A stretch of 64,000 nucleotides of DNA from Chitinophaga sp. E66 (lineage in GTDB: Bacteria; Bacteroidota; Bacteroidia; Chitinophagales; Chitinophagaceae). Positions 52,401 through 62,123 of the stretch are shown in pieces (within the stretch, counting starts at the first letter, position 1; the number at the start of each line of letters is the position of its first letter). The notes beneath the pieces were generated by a model that worked only from the letters and a program-made list of their open reading frames with translations, did no database searches and had not been told where the DNA came from. The stretch is taken from assembly GCA_019285755.1 (NCBI GenBank), contig CP079103.1, forward strand, positions 310,001 through 374,000, read 5' to 3'. The translations under genes were made by a program, and so were the position numbers.

Positions 52401-55400
52401 TGCAGGCCACCTGGAATGCCGCGTTGGTGACAACTTCCAATACCTTCCAGCTGGGCGTGTGGAACGGCAAGCGCCTGAAGGGCTCCCTGGATGAGGTGAG
52501 CGTTTGGAGCACGGCGCTCTCGGCCGACCAGGTGCGTAAAATGATGCATCACCCTTGAACGGAAACGAAACTGGACTGGTATACTACGCCAACTTCGACA
52601 ACCCTGAAGCGGAAAGCTATGAGCTGGTCCGCCAGCAACCACTCGCTGTCAACGTTACGAAATCCGCAGCCAGGTATCCCTTCGGCGAAGGCGTCACCGC
52701 TACTGCCACAGAAGCGGCAGGTACGGTGGATTTTGCCGGCACGGGAGTGAAAGCGTCATACATTCAGCAGAATGGTGTGGGTGCTTCCATGAGTAAAATC
52801 GTACTGGCAAATTATGACACCCGTGGCCTGCCGGATGACTTTGTGGCGTACACGGAAGGTTACCGTATCGGTCATCGTTACGGAACCGGCAACCTGAGTT
52901 TCGAACCTGTATTTCAGGCGGATCGTGCGATGGCGCCGGCGGATACGGTGCCGGGGCACATCCTGCTGATGGGCCGCAGCCAGTTATCTACCGGGAAGTG
53001 GAACTTTATCGGGGCCACTATCAGCGCTACCATCAATGGTGAACTGCGTTTCTCTGCGGCCTCGGCGTATGAGCAGTTCCTGCCCATTCATACCAACAGT
53101 TCCTTCGTTTCCGTGAATTACGATACGCTGCAACTGTACGATGTTCGTCCGGGTGCGAAGACGGCTGGCGTCGCCATGACCGTTTCAGGAGTGAACCTCA
53201 GCGATACGGTGAGGGTGCTGGCGCCCGAAGGGTTTGAAGTATCGCGGTATGCTGATAGCGCTTACTCGGCGCAGCTTGGGCTGGCGCCGCAAAACGGCTT
53301 CCTGTCCAAAGCAGTTGTCTATGCCCGTTTCAAGCCCGCAACAGCAGGCGTCTTCTCCGGAACCATCCGCTTCCTGAAAGGTGACAGCGCTGGCGCCGTA
53401 GTCTGGGTAAGGCAGGAAGGCGTTGCTGTCGAGACCGCCGCCGGAAGAGCCATGAACTTCGATGGCACGGGCGATAACTTCAACATCGAGAACCTCAATT
53501 GGCAGCCAACGGAGTTCACCATCGAATGGTGGGCGAAGTATAGATCCACCAAGAACTATAATCAGTCCATGGGCAACGGATGGGGATCATTCCTCGTGCA
53601 TGCAGACGGTGATAAACATTTTAACATTGGCGTGGCCAACAACACTGCCAGCCGCATGAAGATCACCAACGGTATGGCGGAGCTGAATGTATGGCATCAC
53701 TATGCATATACATTTAAAAACGGTGAAGCGAAGCTCTACCGCGATGGCGTCCTGGAAGACAGCAAGACGGCCTCCGCTTATCCGCCGAAATGGTCTTCTT
53801 TCCGCATTGGTTCCGGTGACGGTAATACTATAGATGGAGAACTAGATGAGTTCCGCATGTGGAGCGTGGCGCGTACGCAATCGGAGATCCGTGAACACAT
53901 GCACCTCACCTTGTCTGGTGCGGAAGCCGGGCTGAAGGTATACCTCCAGTTCCAGGATAACCTCAACGGCGTGGCAGACCTTTCTGCAAATGCTTATCCT
54001 ATCCGCGTTGCCGGCAACCCGGTTCGCAGCAAATCAGGCGTTCCCGCGGCACAGGGCGTTAGCGAAACGAAACAGATCGCCGCTTCAGGGAATTATCACT
54101 TTGCAGGCCCTGGTGTGGAATTGCAGTTCGGTACAGGTACGGCGCCAGGAGGCGATGTGGTCATCTCCCGCCTGAAAGCAATTCCGGATACCAGCGTTCG
54201 CCCGGCAACCTTGGGTGGTTATTATTACGTGCTGAATAATTTCGGAACGGATAAGAGCTATACCGGGCTCACATCCATCCTGCTCGACAGCGTGCAGGCG
54301 GCTGATTACTATAAAGCTTATGGCCGGAAGTCGAACGACTTCGGCAGCACCTGGCGGTTAAAACAACGCAGGTGTCCGTACAAAATGGCCGGCTGCGGAT
54401 CGTACCCGATTCCTCCACGCCATGGAATGGCGCGGGACAATTCGCAGTATCGGTGCAGAAAGCGCTGCTGGCAGATTCCCTGGCCGGGAAAGCTTTCCGC
54501 TTTAATGGTAACAACGCGTTCCTGGAAGTGGAAGGGCTGGGCTGGAAGCCAACGGAGTTCACGGTAGAATGGTGGATAAAGCCAACTCCGCCCGCAACTA
54601 CAATCAGTATGTAGGCAATGGCTGGGGCAATTCCTCGCTCATGCGAACGACGATAGTTCCATGTATGTAGGGATCAGTGCTTCTTCCGCTTCCCGCATCT
54701 ATGTGGCGAACGCCTTTAAGAACCCCGGCCAGTGGCATCACTATGCCTACACATTTAATAACGGCGTATCCAAAATATACCGCGACGGTATATTGATGGG
54801 GACCAACACCGCATCGGCCCTGCCGCAGACATGGAACAACTTCCGCATCGGCTCGGCAGACGGTAATACGATCGACGGGGATATCGATGAGTTCCGCATC
54901 TGGTCCGTTGCCCGTACCGATCAACAGGTACGTGAGCATATGCACCACACCCTCGCCGGCAATGAGCCTGGCCTGAAGGTTTACATCCAGGGCATGGCGC
55001 GGAGAATGGTTCCCTCACCGACCTGGGGCCGAACCATTACAACGTGAGCCTCATCGGAGGCGTTAATACCGTAAGCTCTTCCGCCCCGGTGGCCAAAGGC
55101 GAGAGCCAGACGCTGCCTGCCGCGGTGGTAACCGATTTCGGCAGCCTGGGCATCACTCTGGGGCTCGACAGTGCCGCGGGCCTCATCACAGCCAGCAAGC
55201 TTAACGCAGCGCCGGACAGCGTAATCGGAAGTTCCTCTTACTGGATCTTCCATCAATATGAAACCCCGCAACAATTGCAGGCGCTGCGCACCATTATGCT
55301 GCCGGCAGCAGACAGTACCCGCCGCTTCTCCGGCCGGAGCCGCGCTTTCAATGGCGCAGGTAGCTGGAGCAATGGCATTACGGCGATGCAACAGAACGGA

Positions 55401-56030
55401 GGCATCATCTTCCATGGCATCAGCGGCACAGGAAGCCGCCAATGGGTGGTGACAGATTCGGCCAACCTTGCGCCGCAGGCAGCGATCACCAGCCCGGTTC
55501 CCTACGCTTACCTCGACAGCGGAGCCATCAATGTAACGCTCAGCGCGTCCGACGTGGATGGTTATGTGCGGAAAGTGGCGTTGTATGCAGGTAATGTTAA
55601 GATCGGTGAAACCGACAGCCTGCCGTATAAACTGACCTGGAGCACCGCTGCCATCGGCACGTATACGCTCATGGCGGTGGCTACGGATAATAACGGCTTG
55701 TCAGGCGCTTCGCAACCCGTGACAGTTACCATCCGCAAGAAAGGCACCGCAACTGATGTTCACAACGGTCTTGACGCCGCGCGTGCCGGTATCATCGTAT
55801 ACCCGAACCCAACGGCCGGCGTACTGTACACGACGTTGCCCAAGCTGACCGCCAATGCGGTGGTACGCGTTATCACGCCCACCGGTATGGTGATCTGGCA
55901 GGAGGTCGTGGCCGCCAACCCGGCGCCGTCAACCAAACGGATCGATATTACCGGCCGGCCGTCCGGAATTTATTATGTGCAGGTGATTATCGGCGCGAAG
56001 GTCTACACCATCACCCTGGTGAAGATCTGA
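49412..56030 (+). CDS. Giant secreted S8 peptidase/LamG protein with type IX secretion tail
   Basis: A protein of about 2,200 residues after merging around ten frame breaks (for example near 49845, 49905, 50080, 50755, 51070, 51440, 51940, 52555, 54360, 54590 and 55000). It has a signal peptide (MKKKLLFMSILCAAMNGEAW), a prodomain, then a subtilisin-type S8 domain with the His in GSHATGCANRLG (50207) and the Ser in EGSEGTSFAAPKVAG (about 50675). Fibronectin-like segments follow. Three LamG/concanavalin-like modules come next (about 52090-52550, 53450-53930 and 54495-54960), the last two repeating FRIGS-DGNTIDG-DEFR-WSVART-REHMH. An Ig-like domain (about 55490-55735) precedes a Por-secretion tail (VYPNPTAGVLYTTLPKLTAN to KVYTITLVKI), which directs export by T9SS to the cell surface. 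It is probably a surface protease with adhesion or glycan-binding modules. It is monocistronic. Confidence 0.85.
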
Positions 56031-56049
56031 TCCGCTGATCAGGTAAAAT

Positions 56050-56090
56050 AAACAGCCCCGGTGCTTCATTGCGCCGGGGGCTGTTTATTT
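56050..56090. terminator. Bidirectional terminator between the secreted peptidase and CLC genes
   Basis: The arms AAACAGCCCCGGTGC and GCGCCGGGGGCTGTTT pair with small mismatches. T-rich sequence lies on the + side and A/T-rich sequence on the other. Confidence 0.75.
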
Positions 56091-56100
56091 ATGTTTTGGC

Positions 56101-57480
56101 TTAGAAGTGATCGGGGAGGTAATCGTCTGACAGGATCTTCTTCTCTACCAGCGATTTGTGGTACACCGAGTATTTGATGTACTTGCGGGTAATGAAGTAA
56201 GAAATGGCCGTTACGATCATAAGTGGAACGAAAAGCGTGTAGCCGCCGGAGATCTCCGCCAACAGGAAGATGGCTGTCAGCGGCGCGTGCATTACGCCCG
56301 CCAGTACGCCGGCCATGGCCGTGATAATGAAGTTCGGCGTGTTCAGTTGATATAAACCTGAAACGTTGACCAGGTAGGCGAACAGGAACCCTGTTATCCC
56401 GCCGGTGATCATAGACGGTGCAAAGACGCCGCCGTTTCCACCGGCGCACATCGTTAACGCTGCGCAGACGATCTTGAAGGAGATCAGCAACACTGCCATC
56501 AGGATGATCGCCCAAACTTCCGTGCTATATCCCTGCAAAAGGGAATGGGAAGTTACCGCGGCGGTATTGCCGGCAAGTAGTTGCGTAATGGTAGAATAAC
56601 CTTCCCCGTAAAGCGGAGGAAGGAAAAAGATGATTACGCAGAGCGGGATGCCTGCCAATAGCCATGTTTTCCAGCTCGCTTTCTTTTTATGAAAGTACCC
56701 TTCGATCCATTCCACCATATGCGTGACATACACTGATACCATGCCGCAGGCGATGCCGAGGCAGATGTAAAACGGTATGGCTGGATGTTCCAGCTCTCGC
56801 TGGCGGTGAAGATGAATTTCCCTGGGTAGATGAGCTGCGATACGACGGTTGCGGTAGCCGTGGAGATGAGCAGGGGATGAAGAATGGGATGGTAAAGTCG
56901 AGCAGGAATATCTCCAGGACGAAGATGATGCCGGCAAAGGACTGTTGAACACTGCGGCGATACCGCTGGCCGTGCCGCAGGCGAGGAGCAGGATGGTATC
57001 TTTTGACGACAGCCGCAGGTCGCGGCCAGTGTTGGAGCCGATGGCGGCGCCGGTAGCCACGATGGGCGCTTCAAGCCCCACGCTGCCTCCGAATCCTGTC
57101 GTAAGAGCTGCCGTGAGGATGTGCCCGTAGGTATGCCTTTTATCGATACGGCCTTTATTGGCCACGATGTTTTGAATGATGAAGCCGATGCCGCGGCTCA
57201 GGCGGTGCTGGAAAAAGCGGTTGAGCAATAATAATGACAACCCGGTCCCGATAAGCGGGAATATCGCTGAAAGCCAGTTGCTTCCCATCCAGTTGTTCAT
57301 GGATTCTGCACGGTGCTCGAAGAACGCCACAGAGACCTTGAGCGCTACTGCGGCCAGGGCTGCAATCACGCCGACAATAAAGCTGAGTAGTATGAGGAAA
57401 TTGCGGTGAGAAGTGTATTTCGTCCTTAAATTTCCCAGTTTGATCGTAAGCCTGTAATACTTGTTTCCGGTTCCTTCCAT
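56101..57480 (-). CDS. CLC-family chloride channel/transporter
   Basis: A multi-pass membrane protein. The selectivity motifs are present: the gating-glutamate loop GGSVGLEAPIVATGAAIGS (about 57095-57040) and GGNGGVFAPSMITGGITGF (about 56445-56390). Other helices include FLILLSFIVGVIAALAAVAL and LTAIFLLAEISGGYTLFVPL. Although one frame runs the full 459 residues, the stretch 56960 to about 56790 is out of frame: two opposite single-base errors replace a hydrophobic segment by a Ser/His/Arg-rich one. The other frame supplies the expected sequence (LLISTATATVVSQLIYPGKF). No CBS domains are present. It moves chloride or a similar anion across the inner membrane. It is monocistronic, facing away from the exported protein gene upstream. 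Confidence 0.9.
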   Translation of the reverse strand: MEGTGNKYYRLTIKLGNLRTKYTSHRNFLILLSFIVGVIAALAAVALKVSVAFFEHRAESMNNWMGSNWLSAIFPLIGTGLSLLLLNRFFQHRLSRGIGFIIQNIVANKGRIDKRHTYGHILTAALTTGFGGSVGLEAPIVATGAAIGSNTGRDLRLSSKDTILLLACGTASGIAAVFNSPLPASSSSWRYSCSTLPSHSSSPAHLHGYRNRRIAAHLPREIHLHRQRELEHPAIPFYICLGIACGMVSVYVTHMVEWIEGYFHKKKASWKTWLLAGIPLCVIIFFLPPLYGEGYSTITQLLAGNTAAVTSHSLLQGYSTEVWAIILMAVLLISFKIVCAALTMCAGGNGGVFAPSMITGGITGFLFAYLVNVSGLYQLNTPNFIITAMAGVLAGVMHAPLTAIFLLAEISGGYTLFVPLMIVTAISYFITRKYIKYSVYHKSLVEKKILSDDYLPDHF

Positions 57481-57504
57481 GCGGCTAAATTAGTAAAACC
57501 GCAA

Positions 57505-58612
57505 TTAATGGTCAGTTTGAGGTCCGGAACTCGACCTTTCCACGATCACGCCAAGCTTTTTAACCCCTGATGCATCAGACCTGAAAGTCTTTTCGCCGGT
57601 GAACTGGTCATAGAGCTTGGGATCCCCGGTATTAAGCGCTTTAAACAGCACCTGAACGCCTTTTTTATCGAGCTGGCCGCCTTCGAAGTTGTTAACGGTT
57701 CCACCGTTCGTCCATTCGAAGCCATTGATTTTGAACCCACGGCCGTTTACTTTCTGTACTTTCTCGATCGGGTCGCCCGGTTTGATGCCGAAGGGTGCTC
57801 TCCATTTGGCGTTCTCCTGCCCGAAAGTGATGGCTTTGGTGGAGTCCTTATAGAAGATCACGGACATTTCGTTTTCAGTGTCCGGGTACACGACCCAGGC
57901 TTTGCCGGCGTCGTTGCCGTCGAAGTCGCTGGCGTCGCGGAGCTCTACGTTGCCTTTGCCGTAAAGGTCCAGCAGCTGGTCGGGTTTGGTCATGCCGAAG
58001 ACGAGGCGTACGTCCCAGTTGCGGGTATCTGCCGGTTCGGTGGACCCTGCCGCCAGCGTATTTACGGTAGCGGGAGGACCGGCGGCCGCGGCTGCCGGTT
58101 GGGAGGGCTGAGCGCCTGGCGCTGCGCCGTCGAGCGCTACGGCCGAGGCCTGGTTCTGATTGGCGGGCGGCGCCACCATGAGGGTGATGGTTTTGGGTAT
58201 GGCGTTGGCTTTATAGAGCGCGGCCTTTTCGTCGGTCAGCTCTTTAGCCTCGTTTTTATATTTGTTCACCGTATAGGTGGCTACAGGGAATACGTTGCCG
58301 GAGTTGACGTTCATGGCGCGGAGGTTGGCGATGAAGGTCTGGCGGTTGCAGTCGCTGTACTGGTACAGGTACTTCAGGGCTGCGTCCAGGGTGGCGGGGT
58401 CCTTTTTGAGGTCCTGCATGGTTTTATCCACTTCCAGCCCCCGGCGCCGGAACGGCTCATCTGCTCGGTCACGAATACCAATGCGGGATCGTTTAGTTTC
58501 AGGAAGGTAGCGGCCATCTTGGTGGAAACATCGTCGATGGCGGATTCCGTCAGCTTTTGTGCGGCGGCGGCAATGGGGAGGAGAGTACGAGCAGTAAGAG
58601 GATCCGTTTCAT
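57505..58612 (-). CDS. Exported protein of unknown function
   Basis: The start at 58612 gives a signal peptide (MKRILLLLVL, then, after a frame repair near 58575, SPIAAAAQKL). The N-terminal part is helical (KTMQDLKKDPATLDAALKYL, CNRQTFIANLRAMNVNSGNV). A low-complexity linker rich in Ala, Pro and Gln (about 58140-58035) leads to a C-terminal beta domain, WDVRLVFGMTKPDQLLDLYG and AKWRAPFGIKPGDPIEKVQK with KINGFEWTNGG. This pattern recurs in uncharacterised Bacteroidota proteins, but I know of no assigned function. The true end is probably a TGA at 57512 after one more frame repair (VERVEFRTSN). It shares its orientation with the CLC gene, starting 24 bases upstream of it, and could be co-transcribed. 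Confidence 0.65.
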
Positions 58613-58797
58613 GCGGGTATTTTTATATGGGCTGTGCGTGTATAACGCATATCATTGTCACTAAATTATGGAAATATCCCCTTCCGTGCGCAAATTCCTC
58701 CCGATGATTTTTCCCGGATGCGTAAATCAAATTTCCGATCCGATCATCGTCCCAAACCTTCCGGGACTAATTTTACGCCTTCAAAACAAAGAAGCTT

Positions 58798-59513
58798 ATG
58801 TTACTCCGTTTTACTTGTACGCTGGCCCTGGCACTGATGACCGCCATGAATTCTTTCGGCCATGCGCTTTGGATAGAGACCAGCCCTGTAGGCAAAAGAG
58901 GCCAGCAGCAGGAAGTGCGGGTGTTCTGGGGCGAGTTCGCCGATAAGGACATCTCTCCGCTCGACAAATGGTTCTCCGACACCAAATCCTACACCCTCAC
59001 GGTGATCACCCCAGACGGGAAAGTGCTGCCGCTGCAGAGCGCTCCCGGCAAAGATCACTACAAGGCATACTTCACCCCGATCAGGACGGCGCTTATACCG
59101 TTGTCATGAAGCACGTGGTGAAAGACGTGTACCATGGCAGCCGGTTGGATTACCATTCCAGCGCCGTAGTGCGCGTAGGCGCAGCTGCACAGCTGGATGC
59201 TACCGCCAACAAGAACGTACTGAGCGTTTACACCGCGCCCAATACCGCACTGAAAGTGGGTCAAAGCATTGATTTTTATACGCTTAAAGATCAAAAGGCT
59301 GCAGAAGGACAAGAAATCGAAGTATTCGCCCCCAACGGTTGGGGCAAGAAGTTCTGGGCAGACAGTACCGGAAAAGCAGCCTTCACTCCCCTCTGGCCCG
59401 GTCGCTACATGGTAGAAGTTGCCGGAACGGTGGAAGAGAAAGGCGATCACAACGGCAAAGCCTTCGAAAAGGTTTGGCGCTGTGCTACCTACTGCATCGA
59501 AGTCACTAAATAA
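58798..59513 (+). CDS. DUF4198/NikM-like periplasmic metal-uptake-type protein
   Basis: A secreted beta-sandwich protein. The signal peptide MLLRFTCTLALALMTAMNSF is followed at once by GHALWIETSP, placing a His at the mature N-terminus as in NikM and other DUF4198 proteins that bind nickel or cobalt. Further family features are EVRVFWGEFADKDISPLDKW, KHVVKDVYHGSRLDYHSSAV and the C-terminal WPGRYMVEVAGTVEEKGDHN. One frame change near 59085 is repaired to give YFTPDQDGAYTVVMKH. The merged length is about 238 residues. No permease or ATPase gene is adjacent, so a metal-uptake role is uncertain. It ends at a strong terminator shared with the converging GH105 gene. Confidence 0.78.
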
Positions 59514-59553
59514 TACTCGAAAGTTCGTCGTACAGATTCCTTGTTTGTGCCCC

Positions 59554-59587
59554 AAACCTCCCGGACTCACGTTCGGGAGGTTTTTTT
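59554..59587. terminator. Bidirectional intrinsic terminator
   Basis: A perfect stem AAACCTCCCG / CGGGAGGTTT with a 10-base loop, with seven T's after it on the + strand. It lies between the converging DUF4198 and GH105 genes. Confidence 0.82.
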
Positions 59588-59621
59588 GTGGGATAGGCAA
59601 ACCTATGTGGCTAAGGGTCAC

Positions 59622-60751
59622 TTACGAACCCAGGAGCGCGGTGGCGCACCAGAGTAAGGGCGCCTGGCCGTGGAGGTCGCCGGTGAGGCGCTTGCGGTCG
59701 AGATAATATTGATGGTCGTTTTTCATATTGGTGCCTTCGCAGACATTGCGGATGTCGGCGTTTTCATCGAGGTAAGTAATGAGGGACAACCAGGCGTTGC
59801 GTGCGGCGGGCGCGTAAGTTTTGGCGTCCAGCCAGCCGTTCTTTACGCCGGTGATCATGGCAAAGGCGAACATCCCCGTGCAGGAGGTCTCTTTCCAGGA
59901 ATCAGGATCGTCGATGAGCTGGCGCCACATGCCGTCTTCAGCCTGGTATTTCAACAGGAGGCCATCATGGTGCGGTATGCCAGGAGGATGCGGGGGCGGT
60001 TGGGATTGTCTTTGGGAACGGAGCGAAGCAGTTCCGCCATGCCGGCGGCCATCCAGCCGTTGCCGCGGCCCCAGAAAAAGGGGCGCTGGGAGCGTGGTAG
60101 AACAGGCCATTCGGCTGCTGGAGGGAATCGAGGTAGAGGATCATTTCATTGGCGGCGCGGTCGATGTAAGAACGCTCGCCCGTGGCGCGGGTAGCCTGCG
60201 ATTGCACCGCGGTGATCATGAACATATCGTCGATCCAAAGACGCGTCTGCCAGGTGTAGCCCTGGCTGTAGAACCGGTGGCTGGCGGGAACCACGCGTTT
60301 ACCTTCCGGCGGGCCCCATTGCTTGTCGGCGATCTTTTGCCGAGCTGGAGATAGCGGTCTTCTTTGGTCTGGAGGTATAGCTCCGGGGGAACTGAACCGA
60401 AAACGGTATAATCGACGTGGTCTGGGATGGGAATGAGGGTATCCCGCGCGCCGAAGAGTGGCTCGAAGCGGTCGGCCAGTTGCTGGCGTAGCTGCTGATT
60501 GCCGGTAACCCTGGCAAAGGTAAGGGCGCCATACCAGGTGCACGTTTCGGGATAGGTGATGACACGGGGCGGGTAGGGCCTTCCGAAATTGGTGTGCGGT
60601 GTGGCTACGAACCGTGCGGCTACCTTGGCGCCGATCTCTCCCGGTGTGGCGCCTGCAGGAAGCTGCGCAGGGCGTTCTTGCCTGATTGCGCCATCAGCGC
60701 GGCCGGGAGCAAGATGATCGCCACACAGCTATTCAAAAATACTGACTTCAT
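59622..60751 (-). CDS. GH105 unsaturated rhamnogalacturonyl/glucuronyl hydrolase
   Basis: A secreted (alpha/alpha)6 hydrolase that cleaves delta-4,5-unsaturated uronate disaccharides left by polysaccharide lyases. The signal peptide is MKSVFLNSCVAIILLPAALM. The key Asp is in YTWQTRLWIDDMFMITAVQS (about 60230), with the typical GRGNGWMAAGMAELLRSVP (about 60060, after frame repair), KYQAEDGMWRQLIDDPDSWK and SCTGMFAFAMITGVKNGWL. Frame changes lie near 60655, 60340 and 60075. The merged length of about 376 residues is normal. A LacI-type operator-like palindrome lies 32 bases upstream. No polysaccharide lyase is in the window. The SGNH esterase and TetR genes lie in the divergent direction. Confidence 0.85.
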
Positions 60752-60782
60752 AACGTAAGGAATTAGAATATCCCTCAATTTA

Positions 60783-60796
60783 TGCAAACGATTGCG
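60783..60796. promoter_or_regulatory. LacI-type operator-like palindrome upstream of the GH105 gene
   Basis: TGCAAACGATTGCG is a near-match to the LacI-family consensus TGCAAACGTTTGCA and lies 32 bases from the GH105 start codon. A second TGCAAA lies 14 bases further. No LacI regulator is in the window. Confidence 0.4.
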
Positions 60797-60979
60797 TAAA
60801 TGCAAATAGCCTGTCTTGCGTAGAAATACGTTATCTGTATTATCAGCAGTTTCACTGGTGTTTTTCTTAATGAAGGGGCCTACTTTTGTACTCGCTAGTC
60901 TGATAACTCTGTTTGTTTTTCCCCAATCCCCTCTGCGAAAGCGCATCTTCCCCGGATGTGCTTTCTTTTTATGAGAAAA

Positions 60980-61009
60980 TTGACCATGCGGTACAGATTG
61001 CTATCTTTG
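60980..61009 (+). promoter_or_regulatory. Bacteroidota housekeeping-type promoter for the TetR gene
   Basis: TTG at 60980-60982 and TATCTTTG at 61002-61009 are separated by 19 bases, matching the -33 TTG / -7 TAnnTTTG consensus of this phylum exactly. The expected transcription start is about 61015, leaving a leader of roughly 15 bases before the ATG at 61030. Confidence 0.75.
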
Positions 61010-61029
61010 TCCTGTAAAGTACACCCGAT

Positions 61030-61612
61030 ATGGCAGGACGGCACAAGGAATTCAATGAGGATACGGCGCTCAACGCTGCTACAGAGGTATTCTGGACACA
61101 GGGATACGATGCCGCCTCAATGGAAGATCTTCTTACTGCTATGAATATCAATAAGGGCAGCATGTACCACTCCTTCGGCAGCAAGCGGGAACTGTTCGTC
61201 CGTGTGTTCGACCGGTTCTTCCACTACGCCGTGAACGATATGACCCAGAAGTTCGAACGTCACGACAACCCGCTCGGCGCTATCCGTGAAATCTTCCGCA
61301 TGGTGACCCGTCCGGCCGACACAAAAGAACATGCCAAAGGATGCTTCCTCGTTAATACCCTGGGTGAAATGTCCGGGCTCGACGAAGAACTGGCCGCCAT
61401 GGCCCGCAACCGGCTCCTGGAACTGGAAGGCGTCTATCTCAAATACCTGCGGAAAGGCGCAAAGAACGGCCAGATCAAAAAGAAGCTTCCCCGAGCTGTT
61501 GGCCAAATTCCTGATCAATATGTGGAATGGCATGAGCATTTCCCGCCGGATGTATAACCGAAAAGCGCTGGAAGACCTCGTCGATATGCAGCTCCGCCTC
61601 ATTGAACCCTGA
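61030..61612 (+). CDS. TetR/AcrR-family transcriptional regulator
   Basis: The N-terminal helix-turn-helix is clear: ALNAATEVFWTQGYDAASME, DLLTAMNINKGSMYHSFGSK and RELFVRVFDRFF. The C-terminal half resembles the TetR_C domain of regulators with RPADTKEHAKGCFLVNTLGE and ARNRLLELEGVYLKYLRKG. After one frame repair near 61490 it ends LLAKFLINMWNGMSISRRMY and LEDLVDMQLRLIEP. The merged length of about 194 residues is normal. It has its own promoter of the phylum consensus. The ligand and targets are unknown. The divergent GH105 gene and the downstream SGNH gene are the nearest candidates. Confidence 0.88.
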
Positions 61613-61785
61613 TCATCCGGCTCCCTCGTCCCCACACGCTTATATTTCCTCTGCGTATCTCCGGGTATATCATACATCCTGAGGCTATCATCCCCAAAAG
61701 TAAGTTTGGCGCATATTGCCCCATAAGTACATCGTATGCCCTAAACCCTTCAGATTTACCTTTAATTCAAAGCCTCACAAAACGC

Positions 61786-61839
61786 ATGACAAAGCACCGA
61801 AACGGTATGACAAAGACATGACCGCGGTATGACAAACGT
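61786..61839. repeat. ATGAC words spaced by 11 and 21-22 bases
   Basis: ATGACAAA occurs at 61786, 61807 and 61829, and ATGACCGC at 61818, giving steps of 21, 11 and 11. The array leads into the palindromic array that follows. It is noncoding. Confidence 0.6.
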
Positions 61840-61854
61840 AGACTTCCGGATAAG

Positions 61855-61970
61855 ATAAGCCGCATATAAGCCGCCTATAAACCGCATATAAGCCGTATAT
61901 AAGCCGCCCTAATTTATAGGGCGGCTTATATACGGCTCAAATATGGCTTATTCCCGGTTTATATACGGCT
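61855..61970. repeat. 11-base array ATAAGCCGCAT with a perfect 21-base-arm palindrome
   Basis: Five consecutive 11-base units, variants of ATAAGCCGCAT, run from 61855 to 61909. The last of them form the left arm (61891-61911) of a perfect palindrome with right arm 61917-61937 and a 5-base loop. After this, inverted units (CTTATATACGG, CTCAAATATGG, CTTATTCCCGG, TTTATATACGG) continue in 11-base register to about 61970. The remainder of the 511-base space between the TetR and SGNH genes holds only a promoter-like box. Confidence 0.9.
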
Positions 61971-62091
61971 TGTTTAATGGATGGGCTTATGGTTGTTTTA
62001 CGGGAAAACTGCATTTCCCATGCCCGTTGGTAGCGGAAGAGTAGCATTTAGACGGAAATATGAACAAGGTTAGAATTCAGGCCGGGTTGTG

Positions 62092-62099
62092 TATATTTA
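62092..62099 (+). promoter_or_regulatory. Candidate -7 box for the SGNH gene
   Basis: TATATTTA is one base off TAnnTTTG and lies 24 bases before the start codon. A TTAG lies about 22 bases upstream of it. This is a tentative assignment. Confidence 0.3.
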
Positions 62100-62123
62100 T
62101 CGGCAGAACCTTACGATCCGACC

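Noticed and set aside
56790..56960. A genuine Ser/His/Arg-rich insertion in the CLC protein
   Set aside because: Another frame over the same bases gives the expected hydrophobic CLC sequence, so two cancelling read errors explain it.
58099..58707. Plus-strand open frame of about 200 codons over the exported unknown gene
   Set aside because: It is the antisense shadow of the minus-strand gene, with Gly/Val-rich, domain-free translation.
59670..60354. Plus-strand open frames opposite GH105
   Set aside because: These are antisense shadows; the minus strand carries clear GH105 motifs.
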